Assembly (NCBI GenBank): GCA_030591625.1
Contig: JAUVAR010000038.1
Span: 1 to 12,856, forward strand
DNA length: 12,856 nt
Reading direction: 5' to 3'
DNA from: Candidatus Zixiibacteriota bacterium
Lineage (GTDB): Bacteria; Zixibacteria; MSB-5A5; GN15; FEB-12
Below the pieces are notes generated by a model that had not been told where the DNA came from, searched no databases, and saw only the letters and a list, made by a program, of their open reading frames with translations. Numbering within the stretch: position 1 is the first letter of the stretch; each line of letters starts with the position of its first letter. The position numbers and the translations under genes were made by a program. Below, piece after piece: positions 6,502 to 12,856 of this stretch.

Positions 6502-7575
6502 TTATTCTGGATTAGATGTTAGTGATGGAATCAACTGCTCGGAGAGTATTTCATCAAAATCAGACCAGTTGCTGATCTGGCTCGACCGTTCGAATGCTGC
6601 CTGGCTCATTCGGGAGCACGCAGCAGGGTCTTCATAAAGCTTCCTGATCGCATCGGCCAAAGCGGTTCGATCTGCCGGTGGAACCAAGATTGCAGCCCCA
6701 CTATTTCCCAAAACCTCAGGAATACCGCCAGTATTTGAGGCTACGACCGGAAGACCAAAACATAAAGCCTCCGCTACTGTCATACCATAGCCTTCAACTA
6801 TTGAAGGAACAACCAGTAAACTTGATATTTCATAAAGATGGTCCAGAGTTTCACGGTCGCAATATCCTCTAAATTTAATTTTCGAAAATAGTGAATATTC
6901 TGCGACCAAACTCTCGACCTGCTTCATATAATATGGCTCTTGAGCCGCTCCACCAACAATATCCAAAGTGAAGTCGATCTGGCCGAGCAATGCGATAGCT
7001 TCGATTAAGTATTTCAAACCTTTAACTCGTGATATTTCCCCAACATACAAAAGCCTGAAAGGATTTCTTTTATCCCCGACTAATTCCTGATTGGTCTGAG
7101 GGGAAGTCTGCATCCCGGGAGGTGCGATTACAACTTTACAATCTAACTTGCGATACCGAGATGTAATGCCGGTAGTATATTCACTGTTGCAAATCATGAT
7201 GTCGGCATTTTTCATCATATATTTCTCGCACATTCCGGTCAGAACTTTCTTGAAGAATGTTTTTGAGAAATTGGACGGAGGATCAGATTGTACGATGAGA
7301 ACAAGTTGCCCGCCGCGTGACTTTAATTTTTTAATTGCTCTATAGTTACAAGTAGAAGAAGAAATATCAGCAATAACTATTTTGGGGTTTGACTCCTCTA
7401 CTAACTCAAAGCAATGAGCCTCACGTTCCCTAAAGCTCCTAAGATTTTCTGGCATCGGTTCAAGTTCATTAGGCAAGAGCAAAGCGGTATTAGCTTTCAA
7501 GAATGAATGCAGTTTCCCGATATAAATCTCTCCTCCTCGATGACGTTGACTGATAAATTCGAGAAAGAGAATCAT
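6502..7575 (-). CDS. GT4-family glycosyltransferase (GT-B fold)
   Basis: This is a retaining glycosyltransferase of the GT4 type, transferring a sugar from a nucleotide donor; the acceptor cannot be told from sequence. In its 357 residues, the N-terminal half is the acceptor domain (about 1-165). The C-terminal donor domain starts at FRLLYVGEISRVKGLKYLIEA (from 173), with Lys185 in the usual RxxKG context, and continues to the EX7E motif VEGYGMTVAEALCFGLPVVAS (Glu261 and Glu269) and the GGIPEVL turn. There is no membrane segment, so it is probably cytosolic or peripheral. Its ATG overlaps the flippase stop by 4 nt (ATGA), so the two are translationally coupled. The pairing suggests export of a lipid-linked sugar or a role in peptidoglycan or surface-glycan synthesis. 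It is the last gene of the second operon. Confidence 0.9.
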   Translation of the reverse strand: MILFLEFISQRHRGGEIYIGKLHSFLKANTALLLPNELEPMPENLRSFREREAHCFELVEESNPKIVIADISSSTCNYRAIKKLKSRGGQLVLIVQSDPPSNFSKTFFKKVLTGMCEKYMMKNADIMICNSEYTTGITSRYRKLDCKVVIAPPGMQTSPQTNQELVGDKRNPFRLLYVGEISRVKGLKYLIEAIALLGQIDFTLDIVGGAAQEPYYMKQVESLVAEYSLFSKIKFRGYCDRETLDHLYEISSLLVVPSIVEGYGMTVAEALCFGLPVVASNTGGIPEVLGNSGAAILVPPADRTALADAIRKLYEDPAACSRMSQAAFERSSQISNWSDFDEILSEQLIPSLTSNPE

Positions 7576-9188
7576 AACTGACCACCCTGCGAACGTCCGA
7601 ATCTTTCACGTACTATATTCAATAGCGCTAACGGTTCACGAACTCCACATAAGTGTGCCGTCACAAAATAGGCAAGGACTCCCGCCGTTCCAACGAGAGT
7701 TAAACGACCTGCCTGCCACCAAAGGGAAGCAGAAACAGAAAGCGGCCAGAGAAAGATTAGCCCATACCATATCAGGAGTGCAATAACGATTGACGGAGCT
7801 AACCTTAAACCCATTTTTGCAATAATCGAACCAGCGTCAAGAGAAGCTCTCCGCTTTAGATCAAACGACATTATAATAAACCCACTCACCCAGGCAATTG
7901 CAGTACCAATAGCGAGTCCTTCATGCTCAAATATTTCAATTAATATTATGCTGCTGATAATTTTTATCATAAGCATGCTAAGGAGAATGATCCCGAGAGC
8001 TTTGGTCGCTTTGCGTGCGAAATAAAATCTCATTTGATAAATATAAATTGAATAGAACGCGAGTCCGAGAGAGTAATAGCGAAAGGGACCGGCGCAAAGC
8101 TCAACCGAACTACCATCAAATGAACCGCGTTCAAAAGCAATCCGGATCAAGTCGGATGAAAACAAGGCCATGCCGGGCGTTACTACAAATACCATAAAAG
8201 CTATCAATTTAAGAGTTTGGTCATGCACCAACCGCAGCTTTATGTTTTCATTATTCATACTGTATTCGGTGATCCAGGGATACGAAGCCAACGAAATCGT
8301 AACGATTAAAATACCCGGTGGAACCGAACTCAAGAACGAAGCATATCTCAAAGCTGCTATCTGACCTTCACCAAGCCAGCGTGCGGCCATCATTCGATCA
8401 ATGATCGGATACGCCAATGAGATTGCCTCAACAATTGCAACCGAGAGCACAAACTGCAAGAGACCTTTTATCGCCGGATCAACATCTGTAGATTCGCTCT
8501 TAAAGTTCAGAATTTTAATCACAAATAAACCATGCACAATAAAGAGCAAGATTGAACCGATCAACCATCCGATAGCAAGTGCAACAATTTCAAATTTTCC
8601 ATATAGAAAAAATACTGACCCAAGCACCGCAACGTTCAGCCAAAACGGAGATGTTGCCGGAATAATAAAATGTTTGCGTGCATGCATCCATCCCCGAAAA
8701 TAAGATTCAACGCCCCGAAAGAAAACAAACCCGGATAACAAGGAGAGTATCGTTAGCCCCAGTTCTATTTGATCCCCTTCGAGTCGTGGAGCGAGGAATG
8801 AAAGCAGCGGTTGACGTAAAAGAAATATTAGTACCGAGAGTGAGCCAAAAATAAGACCAAAAATAATCAGACCGCGCATAAAGGGACGGCGATCAGATTC
8901 TGTCCCATCTAATTTATGTTCAGCCAGCCACGGAATTATCGCGGTCGGTAAAGCCGAAAAGATTATGAATGAAACCAATTCAGGAATTGTAAAGGCTAAT
9001 ATAAAAGTATCAAGTGCTTCACTTGTTCCAAAATATGATGCAACCGTCGCCTCACGCAGAAAACCTAAAAAACGTCCGATCAAGTTTGCCCCAACGGTGA
9101 TCATCGACGCGCCGATAAGACTTTGTTTAATCAGTTTAGTATTCACGTTTTCATTCTGCCTTAGTTCATACTTATTTTGTCGGGTCAA
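7572..9188 (-). CDS. murJ: MurJ/MviN-family lipid II flippase
   Basis: MurJ proteins flip lipid II, the peptidoglycan precursor, across the inner membrane. The 538 residues are almost entirely hydrophobic with about 13-14 membrane segments, as expected of the MOP superfamily. MurJ-like landmarks are GRFLGFLREATVASYFGTS near the first segment (Arg and acidic residue of the family), EALDTFILAFTIPE, the central ALRYASFLSSVPPGI and FERGSFDGSSVEL in the C-terminal half. A Wzx-type O-antigen flippase is the main alternative, made relevant by the coupled glycosyltransferase; the REATVASYFG and RGSFD motifs favour MurJ. The TTG start at 9186-9188 overlaps the Nudix stop by 17 nt. A GTG at 9144-9146 (giving MNTKLIKQSLIG) is an equally reasonable start that removes a 14-residue polar extension. 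Confidence 0.88.
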   Translation of the reverse strand: MTRQNKYELRQNENVNTKLIKQSLIGASMITVGANLIGRFLGFLREATVASYFGTSEALDTFILAFTIPELVSFIIFSALPTAIIPWLAEHKLDGTESDRRPFMRGLIIFGLIFGSLSVLIFLLRQPLLSFLAPRLEGDQIELGLTILSLLSGFVFFRGVESYFRGWMHARKHFIIPATSPFWLNVAVLGSVFFLYGKFEIVALAIGWLIGSILLFIVHGLFVIKILNFKSESTDVDPAIKGLLQFVLSVAIVEAISLAYPIIDRMMAARWLGEGQIAALRYASFLSSVPPGILIVTISLASYPWITEYSMNNENIKLRLVHDQTLKLIAFMVFVVTPGMALFSSDLIRIAFERGSFDGSSVELCAGPFRYYSLGLAFYSIYIYQMRFYFARKATKALGIILLSMLMIKIISSIILIEIFEHEGLAIGTAIAWVSGFIIMSFDLKRRASLDAGSIIAKMGLRLAPSIVIALLIWYGLIFLWPLSVSASLWWQAGRLTLVGTAGVLAYFVTAHLCGVREPLALLNIVRERFGRSQGGQL

Positions 9189-9735
9189 TCAACTCCGCTA
9201 CTTTATCATGCAGAGCAGCTCTATAATGAAGCCCTCCAATATCCGAACGGCGCATTATCTTGCTGAAAGTTTTGAATTCATCCCATCCGGCCAGTCGTAC
9301 TTCGGAGATTTCTTCTTTGTCGGTATAACTAAAATCTCCACTAATATAATCAGCGGTAAAAATAAATGAACGCCATTCAATTATTCTCTCTTCATGTACA
9401 AACGTAACAGCAATTCGCAAAATAAATTTATCAACGGCGATCTTGATACCAACCTCTTCACCAACCTCACGATTGAGACCATCCATGAAAGTTTCCCCCG
9501 GATGAATCCCTCCCGACGGGGCACGGTACAAGCCATTTGGATAGAACGGTTTTGCTATCACAGCAATTTTATCATCTTTGCGAATATACAAAGTAACATC
9601 ATGGTTGCGCCCATGCTTCTGCGATGATTTTATCAGATCATGTTCTTTCTCAGATACATCATATCGAAACGTCGCTTCGTTTGGTTTTCCATATTTGGAA
9701 ACGATCTCATCGATCATGTCATTAGTTACATACAT
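9172..9735 (-). CDS. Nudix hydrolase
   Basis: Nudix enzymes cleave a nucleoside diphosphate linked to another group, using divalent metal. The 187-residue protein has a perfect Nudix box, GX5EX7REUXEEXGU, at residues 75-97: Gly75, Glu81, Arg89-Glu90, Glu93-Glu94, Gly96 and Ile97. The family-typical preceding strand LYIRKDDKIAVIAKP and the segment GLYRAPSGG are also present. An N-terminal extension of about 45 residues and a C-terminal helix (GGLHYRAALHDKVAEL) surround the domain; I cannot assign a substrate. The ATG at 9733-9735 follows the peptidase gene after 9 nt and lacks a clear Shine-Dalgarno; a second ATG seven codons in is possible. It overlaps the flippase start. Confidence 0.93.
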   Translation of the reverse strand: MYVTNDMIDEIVSKYGKPNEATFRYDVSEKEHDLIKSSQKHGRNHDVTLYIRKDDKIAVIAKPFYPNGLYRAPSGGIHPGETFMDGLNREVGEEVGIKIAVDKFILRIAVTFVHEERIIEWRSFIFTADYISGDFSYTDKEEISEVRLAGWDEFKTFSKIMRRSDIGGLHYRAALHDKVAELIDPTK

Positions 9736-9744
9736 TATATATAG

Positions 9745-10917
9745 CTAAAAGAGTGGCAAAATGCCTGTTTGCAGAGGCAGTGTCGTTACTTCGCATCCTT
9801 CATGAGAGATTAGCACATTAATTTCTGTCCGAAATCCGATATCATCCATATAGATGCCCGGCTCAATTGAGAAAAGATGACCTTCCTGCAACTGACGTCC
9901 GTCTTCTGTTTCGAGATTATCAATATTCGGTCCGGTACCATGCGTAGATGATGTTATCGAGTGGCCAGTCCGATGCGTAAAGTACTCACCATATCCCGCA
10001 TCGATAACAACCTTCCGACAAGCATCATCAACTTCAGCTCCCAATATAGATCTTTTTTCAATATTCTCCCGCAAGAATGCAACGGCCGCATCGCGAGCTC
10101 TTACTATGACATCAAATAATTCATTATATCTTGCCGGGATTTCATCTTTTGTGCCTGAGTATGCCATCCAGGTTATATCGGCAACAGTACCATCATCAGA
10201 TTTCATCTTGGCCCATAAATCGATCAGAATTAATTGTCCTTTTTCAATTTGTGCACAGTTGCCTTTTTCTGGCTCATAGTGTGGATCTCCCGCATGTGCG
10301 TTAACCCCCACGATAGGAGAATGGTCTGTTTCCATATCGTAGGCATCAAACATCCCAAGAATAAACTCAACAACATCATGCTCGCTGATTTTGTCACCAT
10401 CGGTTAACGATTTGGCAATATACTGATGTGCAGCAGCTTTAATTTCTAACACATTATGTGCTGCCACTCGATGTGATGCTATTTGCACGGGAGTAAGACG
10501 TGCTCCAAAATTGGCAACCAAATCTGCAGACGACACAATTTCACAGCCCATATCGCGAACCATCTCGATAGTACCGGCATCAACCAACCCTATATAAGGT
10601 AGTCGCCCACCGGGGGAATACTCCATCGCTACTTTCTGAACACCCGAGAGAATATTTTTCAATTCTGATTCAAGATTAGTATAGCCCGAATACGCTAATA
10701 GTTTGCCGGCAAGATGTTCAAACTTTGATTTTTCGATCACATTAACGAGTGCGACCGGCTCACCCTTAGCGGGTATAAAGTAAAATGAGCGACGTGTCAG
10801 CATACCAGTAATGCCGAGGAAATCTATCGCAATTTCATTTCGGCCGTGAAAATCAGACATCAGCCAGCCATCAAGACCAGCGTCACAAAGATATTTCTGT
10901 ATTTTCTGTATATCCAT
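9745..10917 (-). CDS. M24-family metallopeptidase (Xaa-Pro aminopeptidase/prolidase type)
   Basis: M24 peptidases remove N-terminal residues, often before proline, using two metal ions. The 390 residues split into a creatinase-type N-terminal domain (about 1-145) and a pita-bread catalytic domain. All five metal ligands are visible: Asp233 (LILIDLWAK), Asp247 (VADITW), His319 (RTGHSI), Glu352 (FSIEPGIY) and Glu365 (RTEINVL). The segment NAHAGDPHY (206-214) carries the His residues usual near the substrate pocket. There is no signal peptide, so it is cytosolic. The ATG is supported by GGAGG at 10924-10928 with a 6-nt spacer, the best ribosome site on the minus strand here. It is the first gene of the second operon. 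Whether it is aminopeptidase P, a dipeptidase or another M24 enzyme cannot be decided from sequence. Confidence 0.92.
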   Translation of the reverse strand: MDIQKIQKYLCDAGLDGWLMSDFHGRNEIAIDFLGITGMLTRRSFYFIPAKGEPVALVNVIEKSKFEHLAGKLLAYSGYTNLESELKNILSGVQKVAMEYSPGGRLPYIGLVDAGTIEMVRDMGCEIVSSADLVANFGARLTPVQIASHRVAAHNVLEIKAAAHQYIAKSLTDGDKISEHDVVEFILGMFDAYDMETDHSPIVGVNAHAGDPHYEPEKGNCAQIEKGQLILIDLWAKMKSDDGTVADITWMAYSGTKDEIPARYNELFDVIVRARDAAVAFLRENIEKRSILGAEVDDACRKVVIDAGYGEYFTHRTGHSITSSTHGTGPNIDNLETEDGRQLQEGHLFSIEPGIYMDDIGFRTEINVLISHEGCEVTTLPLQTGILPLF

Positions 10918-10936
10918 AATTTTCCTCCAATCATTC

Positions 10937-10965
10937 TATATAATCAATTGTTAGACCGATCTCAA
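10937..10965 (-). promoter_or_regulatory. predicted sigma70-type promoter of the M24 peptidase operon
   Basis: On the minus strand, TTGAGA (10960-10965, 5/6 to the -35 consensus) is followed after 17 bp by TATATA (10937-10942, 4/6 to the -10 consensus). It lies just upstream of the strong GGAGG ribosome site, so the leader would be very short, roughly 10-15 nt. It would drive peptidase, Nudix, flippase and glycosyltransferase genes together. Confidence 0.45.
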
Positions 10966-11166
10966 ACTAATCGTCGCTTGACTGCCACCTGAGATACATG
11001 TAATTTCTAAAGTAAGTGATAATTCGAATTTGGGGGGGATACGATAAGATGCTCCTGGGAATATCGCGCTTTTTAAGTAGTTTGAATTTTACGGAACCTC
11101 AGCGATTCACACTCGTAACGTGAGAAAGCACTTAAACAAGACTGGCCTAACCACCGTCATTAGATG

Positions 11167-11172
11167 TATAAT
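11167..11172 (+). promoter_or_regulatory. possible -10 element for the M1-like gene
   Basis: The plus strand has a perfect TATAAT hexamer. The expected -35 positions about 17 bp upstream read GGCCTA, which is not a match, so the promoter would need an activator or another sigma factor. It implies a leader of roughly 135 nt that would include the small inverted repeat at 11207-11222. Confidence 0.25.
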
Positions 11173-11301
11173 ATGATCAGTCAAAAGAACTTAACATAAA
11201 GTAGTGACAGCAATTTGGCTGTAACTTATTACATAAGCATGAAAGAGAAGAATCATTTTAATTATTAACAACTCCAGCAAGAACGAACGCAGAATGTGTG
11301 G

Positions 11302-11307
11302 AGGAGG
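11302..11307 (+). promoter_or_regulatory. strong Shine-Dalgarno of the M1-like gene
   Basis: AGGAGG, a full match to the anti-Shine-Dalgarno core, lies 7 nt upstream of the ATG at 11315-11317. It fixes the start of the secreted M1-like protein, because the next in-frame ATG is inside the signal peptide. Confidence 0.85.
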
Positions 11308-11314
11308 GGAATTT

Positions 11315-12856
11315 ATGTCTAAGCAGACTAAATTATTAGTTCTATTAATAACAGTTGGAATGATTTGTTGCAGTTCAGTAATGGCAGCATCAGATTTCTA
11401 CAAGAGTTTTAAATCCGAATACAATTCACTTCTGAGCAGCCTTTCTCAAAAGCCACCGGCAGAAGTTGCAGAGATATCAGACTTCACTTATAAAAAAGAT
11501 ATTGCTACTTTTTATTTTGAAACAGGCACCATCTATCTTCTCAGGCCTACCTTCGGAAGACCAACAACTGCCGTGTTCCTCGGAAAAGGACATGCATCTA
11601 TTGATGTCCCGGCGGGGGTTGAACGAAACAACTTATTCAGTTGTTCCAACGATAGTCTTTTGGAGCAGGATTTCGAAGTTTGTTTTATTCGTATGTCCGA
11701 TAATTTTGATACGAAGCTTAAAGAAAAGTTTAGTTTTGAAGCATCCAATTTTCTGTGGCGAGATTACAATTTATCACAACAGGGAGAATTCTTCTTTAAA
11801 CCTGTTGTGATGCATGGTCGAGATAATCTCTTTGAGCTCTTACGTTCAGCTTATGAACGGGCCGACGATGGTTACTTCTGGATCGATTTCAACAGATATG
11901 TTTATTCGTTTGATCCCAATCGTCCCGAGGAAGTTGAAATCTCCTACGAAAAAGAGGGCGGAGACATTACAGTCACCAGAGGAGCGGTTCTTCAGCGCAA
12001 AGAAAAAAACAGATCCAAAAATTCAGACATGTCCAATATAAGTTATCCAACACGTTTTATAAATCGTGATGCAGAAATCACAATGGGTGGGATGGACGGA
12101 AAAGTAATCGATAATGCTCGTGCAGATATTTCAATAGAGCTACTCGACGACTCAGCCCGTTTCATCGACATGTACCTGCATTTCCATCTCAAGCTTGATT
12201 CGGTTTACTATAACGGTACACCGGTCGATTTCCACAGACGGCGTGACTTTACATTCTTTGGTATTATCCTGCCTGAGTATGCTCACAAAGGTGACAGTTT
12301 AAATTTCACTCTATTTTATCATGGCAAAGATTTCACAACCGCTATTCCTTTTATTTCTGATCCCTTCGCTACCACCCTTGGATTTAAATTCAATATTCGT
12401 AAAGAGTACAACTATCTTGTTCCATCTAAAACAGAGGCTGTTGATGTTGGTTCAGGGCGGGCCACCTTCGAATCAAGACCACCACAAAAATATTCTAGCT
12501 TTAGTTTTCAACCATATGTTTCCGGGTATGACACGGTCACTATTGAAAGCAACGCAGGAATCCCTGTTCACTTCATACAATCTGATTACATAAGTAAAAA
12601 GAATTTTCAAGACTATGTCCCACATGATATTTTTCAACCTGCTGTAATGGGCGCATTTAATTTTCTCAGCGCGCGTTTTGGAACTCCTCCGGGTGTCTTT
12701 GAACTATTCATCTTCCCAGAAAGCTCCCTTACGATGCCCGGTTTTTGTGACATCTCCCAGGTACACCCCATGGTTGATGGTACCGGTAGTATTGAAATGG
12801 ATGCGGCCGCCGCACTCGCCAGACAATGGTTTGGCACCACAACACAGCCTTCAACC
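11315..12856 (+). CDS. secreted M1-aminopeptidase-like protein lacking the HExxH zinc motif, 3' end cut by window edge
   Basis: The 514 visible codons have no stop. A Sec signal peptide is clear: Lys-containing start, hydrophobic LLVLLITVGMICC, and a likely cleavage after Val-Met-Ala (about residue 24), so the protein is periplasmic or outside. Residues about 65-130 resemble the N-terminal region of some bacterial M1 proteins (GTIYLLRPTFGRPTTAVFLGKG). Residues about 265-340 resemble the M1 N-terminal beta domain (LHFHLKLDSVYYNGTPVDF, then IILPEYAHKGDSLNFTLFYHGK). Near the end, LARQWFG (501-507) aligns with the segment after HExxH of aminopeptidase N (HELAHQWFG). Here His, Glu and His are replaced by Ala499, Ala500 and Arg503, and no GxMEN motif precedes it. 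I infer a catalytically dead paralogue, perhaps a binding or scaffold protein. It reads away from the minus-strand operons. Confidence 0.8.
   Translation, partial: MSKQTKLLVLLITVGMICCSSVMAASDFYKSFKSEYNSLLSSLSQKPPAEVAEISDFTYKKDIATFYFETGTIYLLRPTFGRPTTAVFLGKGHASIDVPAGVERNNLFSCSNDSLLEQDFEVCFIRMSDNFDTKLKEKFSFEASNFLWRDYNLSQQGEFFFKPVVMHGRDNLFELLRSAYERADDGYFWIDFNRYVYSFDPNRPEEVEISYEKEGGDITVTRGAVLQRKEKNRSKNSDMSNISYPTRFINRDAEITMGGMDGKVIDNARADISIELLDDSARFIDMYLHFHLKLDSVYYNGTPVDFHRRRDFTFFGIILPEYAHKGDSLNFTLFYHGKDFTTAIPFISDPFATTLGFKFNIRKEYNYLVPSKTEAVDVGSGRATFESRPPQKYSSFSFQPYVSGYDTVTIESNAGIPVHFIQSDYISKKNFQDYVPHDIFQPAVMGAFNFLSARFGTPPGVFELFIFPESSLTMPGFCDISQVHPMVDGTGSIEMDAAAALARQWFGTTTQPST

Larger units (their letters stand above)
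10918..11314. other. 397-bp noncoding divergent intergenic region
   Basis: This gap separates the divergently read M24 peptidase and M1-like genes and has no supported gene or RNA. It holds the peptidase promoter and ribosome site at its left end, a run of seven G at 11032-11038, a perfect TATAAT on the plus strand at 11167-11172, a small inverted repeat ACAGC(N6)GCTGT at 11207-11222, and an AGGAGG ribosome site at 11302-11307. I find no DnaA-box cluster, tRNA or terminator in it. Confidence 0.6.

Noticed and set aside
8015..8703. Plus-strand open frames antisense to the flippase gene
   Set aside because: They are antisense shadows of a well-supported membrane protein, with no ribosome sites or recognisable motifs. 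The same holds for the plus-strand frames over mnmG, mnmE, the glycosyltransferase and the Nudix gene.
11043..11076. Weak CGAT...ATCG inverted repeat followed by five T in the intergenic region
   Set aside because: The stem is only 4-5 bp with a long loop, and no gene ends upstream on the plus strand, so a terminator call is not supported.
11533..11748. Minus-strand frame inside the M1-like gene
   Set aside because: The plus-strand frame there is continuous over 514 codons with a signal peptide and a strong Shine-Dalgarno; other-frame ORFs at 11466-12593 and 12634-12840 are likewise shadows.
1..12856. Search for tRNA, rRNA, CRISPR array, insertion sequence, prophage or toxin-antitoxin module
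   Set aside because: No cloverleaf-like sequence, regular direct repeats, transposase, terminal inverted repeats or small paired genes were seen; nearly all sequence is accounted for by housekeeping genes.

Overview
The window looks like a chromosomal segment of a Gram-negative (two-membrane) bacterium, close to but not including the replication origin. It holds the classic origin-proximal cluster, in the order rpmH, rnpA, yidD, yidC, mnmE, mnmG, rsmG, all read from the minus strand. YidC has the large periplasmic domain seen in two-membrane bacteria, and no jag/khpB gene lies between yidC and mnmE. Base composition is moderately AT-rich by eye. An uncultured FCB-type lineage (for example Zixibacteria-like) would fit, but that is only an inference; nothing here identifies the species.

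Layout. Positions 1-6391 hold the ribosome, tRNA-modification and membrane-insertion cluster on the minus strand. Its promoter is just upstream of rpmH (about 6421-6448), and rsmG runs off the left edge. Two identical 16-bp parS-like palindromes lie at 429-444 (inside rsmG) and 2460-2475 (between mnmE and mnmG), so a ParB chromosome-segregation centre overlaps this operon. Positions 6502-10917 hold a second minus-strand operon: M24 aminopeptidase, Nudix hydrolase, MurJ/MviN-type flippase and a GT4 glycosyltransferase, with overlaps or a 9-nt gap between neighbours. Positions 10918-11314 are a noncoding divergent promoter region. From 11315 to the right edge is a plus-strand secreted protein of the M1 aminopeptidase fold, cut by the window end.

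How the genes work together. RpmH is a ribosomal protein, RnpA the protein part of RNase P, YidD and YidC help insert inner-membrane proteins, MnmE and MnmG jointly modify the wobble uridine of tRNAs, and RsmG methylates 16S rRNA. In the second operon, MurJ and the glycosyltransferase point to cell-envelope synthesis; the peptidase and Nudix enzyme look like housekeeping genes sharing the transcript.

Most notable points: (1) mnmG is interrupted at codon 58 by an in-frame TAA inside one of its most conserved motifs, although the rest of the gene reads normally to its usual end; (2) the pair of parS-like sites; (3) the M1-like protein has lost all three key residues of HExxH while keeping the QWFG that follows; (4) rnpA has Val in place of the Asn of the RNR motif; (5) genes overlap heavily and use TTG/GTG starts. 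I found no CRISPR, mobile element, tRNA, rRNA or clearly novel multi-gene system.
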